From assembly GCF_034541975.1 (NCBI RefSeq), contig NZ_JAVYJM010000001.1: a DNA stretch of 64,000 bases. One strand, written 5' to 3'. Under the pieces are notes generated by a model, which saw only the letters and a program-made list of their open reading frames with translations, was not told where the DNA came from and ran no database searches. Every line of letters starts with the position of its first letter. Position 1 is the first letter of the stretch. The stretch comes from Dermacoccus abyssi (lineage in GTDB: Bacteria > Actinomycetota > Actinomycetes > Actinomycetales > Dermatophilaceae). Below are positions 1 to 8,640 of this stretch, one piece after another. Both the position numbers and the translations under genes were made by a program.

Positions 1-648
1 GATGAAGTCGAACAACGCGTCGAGGTCGCCGCTCGCCATCGTCTCCGCAGCCCAGTGGTCGAACTCGACGGACGGCGAGGGGGCGGGCGAATCCGCCACG
101 GGGTTGAACCACGACAGGTTGTGCGTCGTGAACCCCGAACCGACGACCAGGGTGCCCTCGTCACGCAGCGGCGCGAGCTTGCGCCCGAGCTCGAAGAGCT
201 CACGCGGGTCGAGCGTCGGCATCGACATCTGCAGGACGGGAACGTCGGCGTCTGGGAACATCTCGACGAGCGGCACGTAGGCGCCGTGGTCGAGGCCGCG
301 CGAGGTGTCCTGGTAGATCGGGGTGTCGGGCGTGCCGAGGAGGCGCGCCACGGATTCGGCGAGCTCCGGCGCCGCAGGCGCGTCGTAGGTGACCTCGTAG
401 TACTTCTGCGGAAAGCCCCAGAAGTCGTAGACGAGGGGTGCACCGGTCGTCGAGGAGACGGTGACGGGGGCGTTCTCCCAGTGCGCCGACACCATGAGGA
501 TCTGCTTCGGCTTGGTGAACGCGCCTGACCACGAAGCCAGTTCGCGAGTCCACGTCGCGTCGTCGGCGAGCGGGGGAGCACCGTGGCTCAGGTAGAGAAC
601 GGGCGGTCGTGAGTCGGACGAGGGCGGCGTGGCCACGGGCGATGTCAT
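1..648 (-). CDS. DODA-type extradiol aromatic ring-opening dioxygenase (partial, 3' end outside window)
   Basis: The first 216 codons are present and the frame runs off the left edge; the family is usually about 260 residues. The protein matches the LigB/YgiD (4,5-DOPA dioxygenase-like) class, cytoplasmic enzymes that open catecholic rings with a metal held by histidines. Visible motifs are LYLSHGAP with His22, VSAHWE with His56, LDHGAYVPL and GSGFTTHNL, all histidine-bearing positions expected in the fold. The start is the ATG whose complement lies at 646-648; no good Shine-Dalgarno precedes it. It is divergent from topA. The physiological substrate cannot be read from sequence. Confidence 0.85.
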   Translation of the reverse strand, partial: MTSPVATPPSSDSRPPVLYLSHGAPPLADDATWTRELASWSGAFTKPKQILMVSAHWENAPVTVSSTTGAPLVYDFWGFPQKYYEVTYDAPAAPELAESVARLLGTPDTPIYQDTSRGLDHGAYVPLVEMFPDADVPVLQMSMPTLDPRELFELGRKLAPLRDEGTLVVGSGFTTHNLSWFNPVADSPAPSPSVEFDHWAAETMASGDLDALFDFI

Positions 649-662
649 GACGGTGCAACACC

Positions 663-676
663 GTTGAGCGTTCAAC
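663..676. promoter_or_regulatory. short inverted repeat in the divergent dioxygenase/topA spacer
   Basis: GTTGA-GCGT-TCAAC lies 15 bp upstream of the dioxygenase start. It could be an operator or a chance palindrome. The topA side of this spacer has a TACGGT -10-like box near 748 and a GC-rich hairpin (GGCGCCG / CGGCGCC, 775-795) in the leader. Confidence 0.25.
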
Positions 677-823
677 TGTTCCACCCTCAGGCAGGGAACG
701 GCGTGTCGTCCGGGCGATCGGCCTGTTCGGGCACTCGGAGGCGTCGGGTACGGTCATAGCGATCGCACTGGGGCGGCGCCGACGAATCCGGCGCCCGCGC
801 GATCGACAGCAAAGGAGCAACAC

Positions 824-3649
824 GTGTCGTCAGGCCGCAAACTCGTCATCGTCGAGTCGCCGAACAAGGTCAAGAACATCGCCGCGTACCTGGGGGACGA
901 GTACGTCGTCGACGCCAGCGTCGGTCACATTCGTGATCTGCCCACGCCGAGCGAACTCCCGGCCGACATGAAGAAGGGGCCGTACGGCAAGTTCGCCGTC
1001 GACGTCGACAACGGCTTCGACGCGTACTACGTCGTCGACGCGGACAAGAAGAAGAAGGTGGCCGAGCTCAAACGGGCCCTCAAGGACGCCGACGAGCTCT
1101 ACCTCGCCACCGATGAGGACCGCGAGGGCGAGGCCATCGCGTGGCACCTGTACGAGACGCTGAAGCCGAAGGTGCCCGTCAAGCGCATGGTGTTCCACGA
1201 GATCACCAAGGAAGCCATCCAGCGTGCCGCGAACAACACGCGCGACCTCGACATGCAGATGGTCAACGCGCAGGAGACGCGCCGCATCCTCGACCGCCTC
1301 TACGGCTACGAGGTCTCGCCGGTGCTGTGGCGCAAGGTGCGCCGCGGGCTGTCGGCAGGTCGTGTGCAGTCGGTCGCGACGCGCATGGTCGTCGAGCGTG
1401 AGCGCGAGCGCATGGCCTTCCGCGCAGCGTCCTACTGGGACGTCGAGGGCGAGTTCGAGGCGAAGGCCGGCCAGTCGTTCGTCGCCAAGCTCAGCTCCGT
1501 CGACGGCGAGCGCGTGGCCTCCGGCCGCGACTTCGGTGACGACGGTGTGCTCAAGAGCAAGGGCGTGCGCCACCTCGACGGCGCTGCCGCCGAGAAGATC
1601 GCGGAGTCGACGCGTTCGTCGCACGCGAGCGTCTCCGCCGTCAGCGAGAAGCCGTACTCGCGCAAGCCGAGCGCGCCGTTCATCACCTCGACGCTGCAGC
1701 AGGAGGCGAGCCGCAAGCTGCGCCTCGGCTCGAAGGACACGATGCGTGTCGCGCAGCGCCTCTACGAGAACGGCTACATCACCTACATGCGTACCGACTC
1801 GGTGACGCTGTCGGAGTCTGCCATCAGCGCTGCGCGCCAGCAGGCACGCGACCTGTACGGCGCCGAGTACGTGCCGGACGCGCCGCGTCGCTACGCGGGC
1901 AAGGCAAAGAACGCGCAGGAAGCCCACGAGGCGATCCGTCCCGCGGGTGACCGCTTCCGCACGCCGGCGCAGGTGGCCGGCCAGCTGCGCGGCACCGAGT
2001 TCGCGCTCTACGAACTCATCTGGAAGCGCACCGTCGCCTCGCAGATGGCTGACGCCAAGGGCTCGACGGCTTCGGTGAAGCTCACCGTGCCGGTCGAGAG
2101 CTCCGGCGTGGCCAAGCAGGCCGAGTACTCGGCCAGCGGCACCGTCATCACCTTCCGCGGCTTCCTCGCCGCGTACGAGGAGGGTCGCGACGCCGACCGT
2201 TACTCCAACGACGACTCGGAGCGTCGCCTGCCGAAGCTCTCCGAGGGCGTTTCCCTCGACGTGCTGCGCGCCGAAGCGCTCGGCCACGAGACGTCGCCGC
2301 CGGCTCGTTTCACCGAAGCCACGCTCGTCAAGGCGCTCGAGGAGCGCGGCATCGGCCGCCCCTCGACGTACGCCGCCACCGTCGGCACGATCCAGGACCG
2401 TGGTTACGTGCGAACGCGCGGCAGTGCGCTCATCCCGACGTGGCTCGCGTTCGCCGTCACGAACCTGCTCGAGACGCACTTCCCGAGCCTCGTCGACTAC
2501 GACTTCACCGCCTCGATGGAGGAGGGCCTCGACCGCATCGCCGCCGGTGACGAGGAGCGCGCCCGCTGGCTGTCGCGCTTCTACTTCGGTGACGAAGGCG
2601 CATCGGCCGAGGGCCTGCGTCAGCTCGTCGATGACCTCGGCGAGATCGACGCCCGCGGCATCTCGACCATTCCGATCGGTGAGGGCTACGTCGTGCGCGT
2701 CGGCCGTTACGGGCCGTACGTCGAGCAGGACGTGCCCGAGGGCGTCGACCCGGCCACGGGCGAGGTCAAGGACGGTGCGGACGCGCAGGCCGCTGCGTCG
2801 GCGACGCCGCGCCGCGCGTCGATCACCGACGAGATCGCGCCGGACGAGATGACGCCGGCGAAGATCCGCGAACTGCTCGAAGCGGCCGACGATGACGGTC
2901 GCGTGCTCGGACAGGACCCGGAGACGGGCCGCGACATCGTCGCGAAGGCCGGTCGTTACGGCCCGTACGTCACGGAGGTGCTGGCCGACGAGGCCCCCGC
3001 CGCCGACGAGAAGCCGAAGAAGAAGGCTGCCAAGGCGAAGCCGCGCACGGCGTCGCTGTTCAAGGACATGGACCTCGCGACGATCGACCTCGAGACCGCG
3101 CTCAAGCTGCTCTCGCTGCCGCGCGTCGTCGGCGTCGTCGAGGAGAAGAAGACGGCCGAGGACGGCACGGAGAAGACCGAGAAGGTCGAGATCACCGCGC
3201 AGAACGGCCGGTACGGCCCGTACCTCAAGAAGGGCACCGACAGCCGTTCGCTCGAGACGGAGTCGCAGCTGTTCACCATCACGCTCGAGGAGGCCGAGGC
3301 GATCTACGCCCAGCCGAAGCAGCGTGGGCGTGCGGCCGCGAAGCCGCCGCTCAAGGAGTTCGGCGCCGACCCTGCGTCGGGCAAGCCGGTCGTCGTCAAG
3401 GACGGTCGCTTCGGTGAGTACGTCACCGACGGCGAGACCAACGCGACGCTGCGCAAGGACGACGACGTCGAGACCCTGACGGCCGAGCGGGCCTTCGAAC
3501 TGCTCGCCGAGAAGCGGGCGAAGGGGCCGACGACGCGCAAGAAGGCAGCGAAGAAGTCGACCAAGAAGACCGCCAAGAAGACGACGGCGAAGACGGCCAC
3601 GAAGAAGACGGCCGCCAAGAGCGCGGCGAAGACGGCCAAGAAGGCCTGA
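824..3649 (+). CDS. topA: DNA topoisomerase I (type IA)
   Basis: Relaxes negative supercoils by single-strand passage. The 941-residue protein has an N-terminal TOPRIM domain (KLVIVESPNK at the start, acidic motif ATDEDREGEA around residue 100) and the catalytic tyrosine Tyr321 in YITYMRTDS. Its C-terminal part carries repeated GRYGPYV-type modules instead of Cys4 zinc ribbons, and ends in a long Lys/Ala/Thr tail. This is the usual actinobacterial form, in which the basic tail contributes to DNA binding and processivity. The GTG start is set by AAAGGAG 9 nt upstream. The gene is followed by a strong hairpin shared with the convergent neighbour. Confidence 0.98.
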   Translation: MSSGRKLVIVESPNKVKNIAAYLGDEYVVDASVGHIRDLPTPSELPADMKKGPYGKFAVDVDNGFDAYYVVDADKKKKVAELKRALKDADELYLATDEDREGEAIAWHLYETLKPKVPVKRMVFHEITKEAIQRAANNTRDLDMQMVNAQETRRILDRLYGYEVSPVLWRKVRRGLSAGRVQSVATRMVVERERERMAFRAASYWDVEGEFEAKAGQSFVAKLSSVDGERVASGRDFGDDGVLKSKGVRHLDGAAAEKIAESTRSSHASVSAVSEKPYSRKPSAPFITSTLQQEASRKLRLGSKDTMRVAQRLYENGYITYMRTDSVTLSESAISAARQQARDLYGAEYVPDAPRRYAGKAKNAQEAHEAIRPAGDRFRTPAQVAGQLRGTEFALYELIWKRTVASQMADAKGSTASVKLTVPVESSGVAKQAEYSASGTVITFRGFLAAYEEGRDADRYSNDDSERRLPKLSEGVSLDVLRAEALGHETSPPARFTEATLVKALEERGIGRPSTYAATVGTIQDRGYVRTRGSALIPTWLAFAVTNLLETHFPSLVDYDFTASMEEGLDRIAAGDEERARWLSRFYFGDEGASAEGLRQLVDDLGEIDARGISTIPIGEGYVVRVGRYGPYVEQDVPEGVDPATGEVKDGADAQAAASATPRRASITDEIAPDEMTPAKIRELLEAADDDGRVLGQDPETGRDIVAKAGRYGPYVTEVLADEAPAADEKPKKKAAKAKPRTASLFKDMDLATIDLETALKLLSLPRVVGVVEEKKTAEDGTEKTEKVEITAQNGRYGPYLKKGTDSRSLETESQLFTITLEEAEAIYAQPKQRGRAAAKPPLKEFGADPASGKPVVVKDGRFGEYVTDGETNATLRKDDDVETLTAERAFELLAEKRAKGPTTRKKAAKKSTKKTAKKTTAKTATKKTAAKSAAKTAKKA

Positions 3650-3663
3650 ACCGAACGTCACGA

Positions 3664-3703
3664 CGAAGAGGTCGCCTCCCCACTCGGAGAGGCGACCTCT
3701 TCG
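3664..3703. terminator. bidirectional hairpin terminator between topA and the convergent hydrolase
   Basis: A perfect 15-bp stem (CGAAGAGGTCGCCTC pairs with its complement) closes a 10-nt loop and is followed by TT on the plus strand. It sits between two convergent genes and can serve both. Confidence 0.8.
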
Positions 3704-3721
3704 TTCGCTCTGACGGGAGGT

Positions 3722-4282
3722 TCAGCCGTTGAGCAACGCGGCGATGCGTTCGAGGGATGTGCGGGTGGCGTCGGCGTTGCCGTCCGGGGTGCCGGCGTCG
3801 GTGAACAAGTGACCGCGGCCGGGCACAACGATGTCCTCGAAGGACGCCCCCGAGGCCTCCACCGCGTCACGCAGCGCCGCAACGTCGGGTTCGTCGATCC
3901 AGTGGTCCTCGGCGTAGCGGTGCACCTGTACCGGCACACCGTTCCACTCGCCCTGGGGTGGGGCCACGCTGTGCAGGAGGAGAGCGGCGCGGGCGTCGGG
4001 CCGTTTGGCAGCGAAAGCCTGTGCGAAGAACGCGCCGAGGGAGAAGCCGCCGAGAACGGCGTCCTCAGGCAGCCCGTCGAGGTAGCCCTTTGCGCGCTTC
4101 ATCAGCGTGGGAACACCGACCTCGTCGCGGTAGGCAATGCCGTCGCGTTCGGAGTCGAAGACGTGGCCGTCGTAGTAATCGGGGGTCTCGACGGTGTGCC
4201 CGAGGTCGCGCAGGTCGGCAGCGAACTCGTGGACGGCCGGGCGCAAGCCGAGTGCGGAGTGCAGGAGCAGGACGTGTGCCAT
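3722..4282 (-). CDS. dienelactone-hydrolase-like alpha/beta hydrolase
   Basis: A 186-residue cytoplasmic hydrolase. The N terminus HVLLLHSALGL fits the first beta strand and oxyanion loop of the fold. GFSLG is the nucleophile elbow (Ser), and the late GRGHLF supplies the catalytic His; an acidic residue near VHRYAEDHWIDEPD could be the third member. Length and order fit the dienelactone hydrolase family, but the substrate is unknown. An earlier in-frame ATG exists 18 bp upstream. I prefer 4282 because it begins MAHVLLLH and because CACGGT lies 6 nt before it, resembling the leaderless promoters elsewhere in the window. Confidence 0.8.
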   Translation of the reverse strand: MAHVLLLHSALGLRPAVHEFAADLRDLGHTVETPDYYDGHVFDSERDGIAYRDEVGVPTLMKRAKGYLDGLPEDAVLGGFSLGAFFAQAFAAKRPDARAALLLHSVAPPQGEWNGVPVQVHRYAEDHWIDEPDVAALRDAVEASGASFEDIVVPGRGHLFTDAGTPDGNADATRTSLERIAALLNG

Positions 4283-4338
4283 GCGTTCACCGTGGCACAT
4301 TCGGGCACCGCACAGGCGGATGTGACAGAACGAGGCGC

Positions 4339-4908
4339 ATGGACACCGGGAAACGAACCGAGACGGCGGGCGCCACGCGCAGGGCCGATCTTCTGCTCGC
4401 CGGAGCGGCTGCCGTCGCTGCGGCCGGGTGGGGCGTCGTGGCCGTGACGGTCGTGGGCTTCACCCTCGGCACGGACTTCGGCCTCGGCACTCAGGCTGAC
4501 GGGCGCTTTTCCGGGGGTGAACTCGCCCGCTCGGCGCTGTGGGTCGCCGTGCCTTGCGCACTGGTGGCGTGGGTTCTCGGATTCGTGTCGCTCCGCTCCA
4601 CCCGCGGTGCGAGCGCGGGCGGACGCGTGTTGTCGATGGTGCTCTGGACGGCGGCGAGCCCGGTCATCTGGGCGCTAGTGTTCACCGGGTGGCTCGCGAC
4701 CGGATCGTCAGACGGAGGAGGCCTCACGGCGATCGGTCTCGGGATCGGGATGAGTGCTGCTGGGGTGGCGATGTGGTGCGTCACCCCAGCACCGCTCGTC
4801 GTCGCGTTGGTGGTCCGGGGATCGCTGTGTCGTCACCCCGTGACGCAGGAGGAACCCGGTGCCGACCCGTCATCTCCCCAGACAACCGGGGCGACAACAG
4901 GCCCCTGA
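4339..4908 (+). CDS. four-helix membrane protein, unknown function (paralogue of next gene)
   Basis: The 189 residues contain four hydrophobic segments (about residues 15-38, 58-80, 95-118 and 130-155) and a short polar tail. The family was not recognised. It shares a diagnostic stretch with the downstream gene: an LR-S-G-S-G-RV block, then a Trp followed by ASPVIW or LSPVVW and a further helix, so the two look like tandem paralogues. The ATG at 4339 is the first good start after the divergent hydrolase; GAGG lies 5 nt before it. No enzymatic motif is visible. Confidence 0.7.
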   Translation: MDTGKRTETAGATRRADLLLAGAAAVAAAGWGVVAVTVVGFTLGTDFGLGTQADGRFSGGELARSALWVAVPCALVAWVLGFVSLRSTRGASAGGRVLSMVLWTAASPVIWALVFTGWLATGSSDGGGLTAIGLGIGMSAAGVAMWCVTPAPLVVALVVRGSLCRHPVTQEEPGADPSSPQTTGATTGP

Positions 4909-5081
4909 GCGTCCGGTCGAATGGCTCTGGTTGGCATCGTCTTCCGGCGAGGCGTTCGGATGGCTCGGCTGCGCCCGGGGCGGACGGTGGCGTCCCCTCC
5001 GACGTGCGTGTCTGAACGAGCCGCGGCGGCTGTTCGTCACCGAACCGTTGTGGAAACGCACTCGTTCGGCCTTCGTCGCCG

Positions 5082-5702
5082 GTGAACAATGTCGCCGTGG
5101 GAACGGAAACGAAGACCGAGCAGCAGACTGCTCGCACGGCGCCGCTGAGTGCCGACCTGACGAAGGCGGCCGCCATCGGTGTCGGCACCGTGGCGGCGAG
5201 CAGCGTCGTCGGGGTGCTGTGGCTCCTCGTCGTCCTCCTGGCGGGGCAAGCGGGGGCGTTCGGCGACGGCCCGTCGGGTGACGGCTGGAGCGCCGGCGCG
5301 GTCTTCATCGCTGCGGCCTGGATCGTCGGCGTGCATGCCCTCGCCGCAACGGGCCTGGCGCTGGTGGCGCTTCGGCGTTCGGCCGGGTTGTCGCTCGGCG
5401 ACCGTGTCACGGCGTGCCAGCTGTGGTGCGCGCTGAGTCCCGTCGTCTGGACGCTCGTGTCGGTGGTTCGCCTCGGCCTTCGGGACGGCGCGTGGTCCGC
5501 GGCCCTCATGTTCGGTGTCATCGGAACGATCGGCAGCATCATGCTGTGGTTCTTCGTGCTCGCACCGATCTTTCTTCACGCCATTGCCAAGCCACTCCTG
5601 CGGCGCGATGCCACGACCGGCGTGACGCCTCCCAGCTACCGGGGGTCGGTCTACGGCCTCGACGAGCAGGCCGAGGACGCCGAGATCGGCTACGCGCAGT
5701 GA
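5082..5702 (+). CDS. four-helix membrane protein, unknown function (paralogue of previous gene)
   Basis: A 206-residue protein with four predicted membrane helices and a cytoplasmic-looking tail ending GYAQ. It matches the preceding gene in helix order and in the conserved segment after helix 2 (LRRSAGLSLGDRV, then W-x2-LSPVVW). The start is either GTG at 5082 or GTG at 5097; neither has a strong Shine-Dalgarno. The roughly 170 bp between the paralogues contains no clear promoter or repeat. Function unknown; a small polytopic sensor or assembly factor is possible but unsupported. Confidence 0.7.
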   Translation: MNNVAVGTETKTEQQTARTAPLSADLTKAAAIGVGTVAASSVVGVLWLLVVLLAGQAGAFGDGPSGDGWSAGAVFIAAAWIVGVHALAATGLALVALRRSAGLSLGDRVTACQLWCALSPVVWTLVSVVRLGLRDGAWSAALMFGVIGTIGSIMLWFFVLAPIFLHAIAKPLLRRDATTGVTPPSYRGSVYGLDEQAEDAEIGYAQ

Positions 5703-5718
5703 CTTTCCGCGCCCGTGT

Positions 5719-5740
5719 TTGACCCTCACGCTGCGTGAGG
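5719..5740 (+). promoter_or_regulatory. MerR-type operator/promoter of the TipA-like regulator
   Basis: A consensus -35 TTGACC at 5719-5724 runs directly into a perfect inverted repeat, CCTCACGC-T-GCGTGAGG (5724-5740). A dyad between -35 and -10 is the hallmark of MerR-family promoters, and the CCTCACG..CGTGAGG core resembles the operator of TipA-like and SoxR-like regulators. The matching -10 would fall near 5744-5749 (weak). The position just before the merR start suggests autoregulation. Confidence 0.75.
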
Positions 5741-5755
5741 CGGTGGGGTGGTGAC

Positions 5756-6547
5756 ATGACCGACGACCTGTTGACGGTGGGCCAAGTGGCCGAACGCTTC
5801 GGCATCACGGTGCGCACCCTGCACCACTACGACGCGATCGGCCTCGTCACGCCGAGCGAGCGCAGTTGGGCCGACTACCGGCTTTACTCGCCGGGCGACG
5901 TGCAACGTCTCGCCCGCGTCGTTTTGCTGCGGCGTCTCGAGATGCCACTGGCGGACGTCGGCGCCGTGTTGGCGGACGACGATGCGCTCACCGAGCAGCT
6001 TCGCCGACGCAGGGAGGCGGTCATCGCCAGGCTCGACGAGCTGAACGGGCTCGTGCGGGCCATCGACACCGCACTGACGAGGGAGGAACCGATGAGTGAC
6101 TACGCCATCACCGAAGGCGAGATGAAGGAGATCTTCGGCACCGGCTACGACGAGAGCTACGACGCGGAAGCCGAGGCCCGCTGGGGCGAGACCGACGCGT
6201 ACAAGGAGTCGCAGCGCCGCGCGAAGTCGTACACGAAGGAACAGTGGGTTCGCATCAAGGCCGAGGGCGACGCCGTCATGGAGCGGTTCGCGCAGGCCAA
6301 GCGTGACGGCGCGGAACCGGGCTCCGAGCAGGCGGACACCGCGGTCCAGGCGCACCGCGACCACATCGAGACGTGGTTCAACGACGTCCCGCTGCCGATG
6401 CTGCGCGGCATGGGTGAGATGTTCAGCGCTGACCCGCGGTTCGCGAAGACCTACGACGACGTCGAGCCCGACCTCGCGCCGTACGTCACCTCGGTGATCA
6501 CGGCCTACTGCGCCAAGCGGGGTGTGGACGAGAACTGCGGTTCGTGA
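5756..6547 (+). CDS. TipA-like MerR-family regulator with TipAS ligand-binding domain
   Basis: A 263-residue regulator. Residues 5-75 form the MerR winged helix (LTVGQVAERFGITVRTLHHY, then YRLYSPGDVQRLARV), followed by a dimerising coiled coil. From about residue 110 the sequence (SDYAITEGEMKEIFG through WFNDVPLPML and FAKTYDDVEPDLAPYV) matches the TipAS domain, which binds thiopeptide-like and other bulky ligands in Streptomyces TipA. The ATG at 5756 is preferred over an upstream GTG (5735) because the latter lies inside the operator dyad. The target is probably its own promoter; no drug exporter is adjacent. Confidence 0.9.
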   Translation: MTDDLLTVGQVAERFGITVRTLHHYDAIGLVTPSERSWADYRLYSPGDVQRLARVVLLRRLEMPLADVGAVLADDDALTEQLRRRREAVIARLDELNGLVRAIDTALTREEPMSDYAITEGEMKEIFGTGYDESYDAEAEARWGETDAYKESQRRAKSYTKEQWVRIKAEGDAVMERFAQAKRDGAEPGSEQADTAVQAHRDHIETWFNDVPLPMLRGMGEMFSADPRFAKTYDDVEPDLAPYVTSVITAYCAKRGVDENCGS

Positions 6548-6728
6548 ATTTCTCGGGCGCGGGGTGAGGGCGGACCTCCGCAGGCGTCGGGTGCGGGCGG
6601 GGCGCGGCGGCACCTTGCGTCCCGAATCGGGGTGGTTGAGGTGGCGACGAGGCCGTCAGGCGCGTTGTGTCCTGACGCGTCGGGCCGCCGCGACCGAGCG
6701 GCGATCCGGCGTTGTCGGTGCGCCTCGG

Positions 6729-6734
6729 TAGGGT
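6729..6734 (+). promoter_or_regulatory. -10 box of a leaderless tmk promoter
   Basis: TAGGGT ends 6 nt before the ATG at 6741, so transcription should begin at or next to the start codon. The upstream gap (6548-6728) holds nothing else that I could recognise. Confidence 0.55.
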
Positions 6735-6740
6735 GTGCGC

Positions 6741-7442
6741 ATGGCTGACGACGTGCGTGACGAGGAACTGCTCGCCCCCGTGCCCGGCGCGGCCCGCGAT
6801 GGTGTCAGTGGCAGCGCACGCGCAGGTCTTTTCGTCACGTTCGAAGGCGGCGACGGCGCCGGCAAGACGACGCAGATCGCGCTCGCCCAGGCCTGGCTCG
6901 AGGAGCAGGGCCACGCCGTCGTCACGACGCGCGAGCCGGGCGGCACCGAACTCGGAGTCGCGATCCGGCAGCTCATCCTCCACGGCGACCACGTCGCGCC
7001 CCGCGCCGAGGCGCTGCTCTACGCGGCCGACCGGGCCCACCACGTCGAGACACTCGTGCGCCCGGCCCTGGAACGCGGCGACGTCATCCTGCAGGACCGG
7101 TACATCGACTCGTCCATCGCCTACCAGGGCGCGGGTCGCGCTCTCGACGCCGCCGACATCGAGTCCATCTCACGTTGGGCGACCACGGGCCTCACGCCCG
7201 AGCTCACGGTGCTGCTCGACGTCGACCCGGCTGACGGCCGCGCCCGCCGTGGTGGCCGCGGCGGCGAAGACCGGCTCGAACGTGAAGCCGACGACTTTCA
7301 CGCGCGCGTGCGCGAGCACTTCCTCGCACTCGCCGCTCGCGACCCCGAGCGCTACCTCGTCCTCGACGCTTCGCTGCCGCGCGAGGACATCGCAGCTGCG
7401 GTTCGCACCCGACTCGAACAGACCTTGGCGGCGCGTCGATGA
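6741..7442 (+). CDS. tmk: thymidylate kinase
   Basis: Phosphorylates dTMP to dTDP. The 233-residue protein has a non-conserved N-terminal extension of about 27 residues before the P-loop FEGGDGAGKTT. It then shows the DR(Y/H) signature in LQDRYIDSSIAYQGAGR and a LID region with RR, RGGRGGEDRLE. The ATG at 6741 is preferred to the in-frame GTG 6 bp earlier because a TAGGGT box stands at the leaderless distance. The stop overlaps the start of holB (ATGA), so the two replication-supply genes are translationally coupled. Confidence 0.96.
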   Translation: MADDVRDEELLAPVPGAARDGVSGSARAGLFVTFEGGDGAGKTTQIALAQAWLEEQGHAVVTTREPGGTELGVAIRQLILHGDHVAPRAEALLYAADRAHHVETLVRPALERGDVILQDRYIDSSIAYQGAGRALDAADIESISRWATTGLTPELTVLLDVDPADGRARRGGRGGEDRLEREADDFHARVREHFLALAARDPERYLVLDASLPREDIAAAVRTRLEQTLAARR

Positions 7443-8623
7443 GCGTGCAGGCGCCCGAGGTGCGCTCCGTTCCGGGCATCGGCGAAGGCGTGTGGCGCGA
7501 TCTCGTCGGCCAGGACGATGCCGTCCGCACGCTCTCGGAGGCTATCGCCGACCCCCGCCGCATGACGCACGCGTGGCTCCTCACCGGCCCGCCCGGCTCG
7601 GGGCGCTCCAACGCGGCCCGCGCGTTCGCCGCCGCGCTCGAGTGCCCACAGGGCGGGTGTGGTGAGTGCCGCGAATGCCGCACCACGTTCGACGGTTCTC
7701 ACGCCGACGTCCAGATCGTCTCGACGAAGGGTCTGACGATCCAGGTCCGCGAGGCCCGCGATCTGGCGCTCGCGGCACAGTCGTCGCCGTCGGTGGGGCG
7801 CTGGCGCGTCATCGTCATCGAGGACGCCGACCGCCTCACCGAACGCGCCGCCGACGCCCTGCTCAAGGCCCTCGAGGAGCCTGTGCCGCGCACCGTCTGG
7901 CTGCTGTGTGCGCCGAGCGTCGAGGACGTCATCGTCACGATCCGCAGCCGGTCTCGTCACGTGCGCCTGCGCATCCCTCCGGTCGAAGCCGTGGCCGAAC
8001 TTCTCGTGCGCCGCGACGGAGTCGACGTGGCCATGGCCACGTACGCGGCCCGCGCCGCGCAGTCGCACATCGGCATCGCTCGCCGACTCGCGCGTGACGA
8101 AGGCGCTCGGATCCGCCGACGGGAGACCCTCCTGCTCGCCCTGTCCATCCGCGGGCTCGGTGACGCACTCAAGGCCGCCGCCGACCTCGCGTCGATCGCC
8201 GAGGACGAATCCGGCGCGTCGTCGGGGGAGCGCAACGCCCAGGAGAAAGCGAAGCTGCTCGAGCAGTTGGGCGCCGACACGTCGGCGAGAACCCAACCCC
8301 CGCACGTGCGTTCGGCGATCAATCAGCTCGAGAAGGAGCAGAAGACGCGGGCCACACGATTCGCGCGTGACGTCGTCGACCGCGCCCTCATCGACCTCGC
8401 CTCGATGTACCGCGACGCCATGGTCGTGCGCTGGGGCAAGCCGGTCGACCTCGTCAACGCCGACATCGTCGGTGAGGTCGAACAGCTCGCGCGGGCGCTG
8501 ACACCCGAGCAACTGCTGCTCGCCCTCGACGCCATCGCCACCGCACGCGAACGCATCGCCGCCAATGTGCCACCCCTTCTCGCGCTCGAAGCCATGTGCA
8601 TCGCGCTCGAACTTCCCCTGTGA
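7439..8623 (+). CDS. holB: DNA polymerase III subunit delta'
   Basis: Clamp-loader subunit of the replicase. The 394 residues begin with an AAA+ module (WRDLVGQDDAVRTL, GPPGSGRSNAARAF). The P-loop lysine is replaced by Arg, as expected for a delta' subunit that does not hydrolyse ATP. The zinc-binding cysteines follow (CPQGGCGECRECRT), then the Walker-B-like VIEDADRL and sensor 1. The C-terminal helical collar reaches about residue 390. It overlaps tmk by 4 bp, an arrangement typical of actinobacteria. Confidence 0.93.
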   Translation: MSVQAPEVRSVPGIGEGVWRDLVGQDDAVRTLSEAIADPRRMTHAWLLTGPPGSGRSNAARAFAAALECPQGGCGECRECRTTFDGSHADVQIVSTKGLTIQVREARDLALAAQSSPSVGRWRVIVIEDADRLTERAADALLKALEEPVPRTVWLLCAPSVEDVIVTIRSRSRHVRLRIPPVEAVAELLVRRDGVDVAMATYAARAAQSHIGIARRLARDEGARIRRRETLLLALSIRGLGDALKAAADLASIAEDESGASSGERNAQEKAKLLEQLGADTSARTQPPHVRSAINQLEKEQKTRATRFARDVVDRALIDLASMYRDAMVVRWGKPVDLVNADIVGEVEQLARALTPEQLLLALDAIATARERIAANVPPLLALEAMCIALELPL

Positions 8624-8640
8624 TGCCCCAAGGAGACCCC

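Noticed and set aside
830..3661. 943-codon frame antisense to topA
   Set aside because: Leu/Arg/Asp-rich, low-complexity reading of a strongly coding opposite strand; no domain visible.
4909..5081. Spacer between the two four-helix genes examined for a regulatory RNA
   Set aside because: No clear promoter, stem or conserved element recognised.
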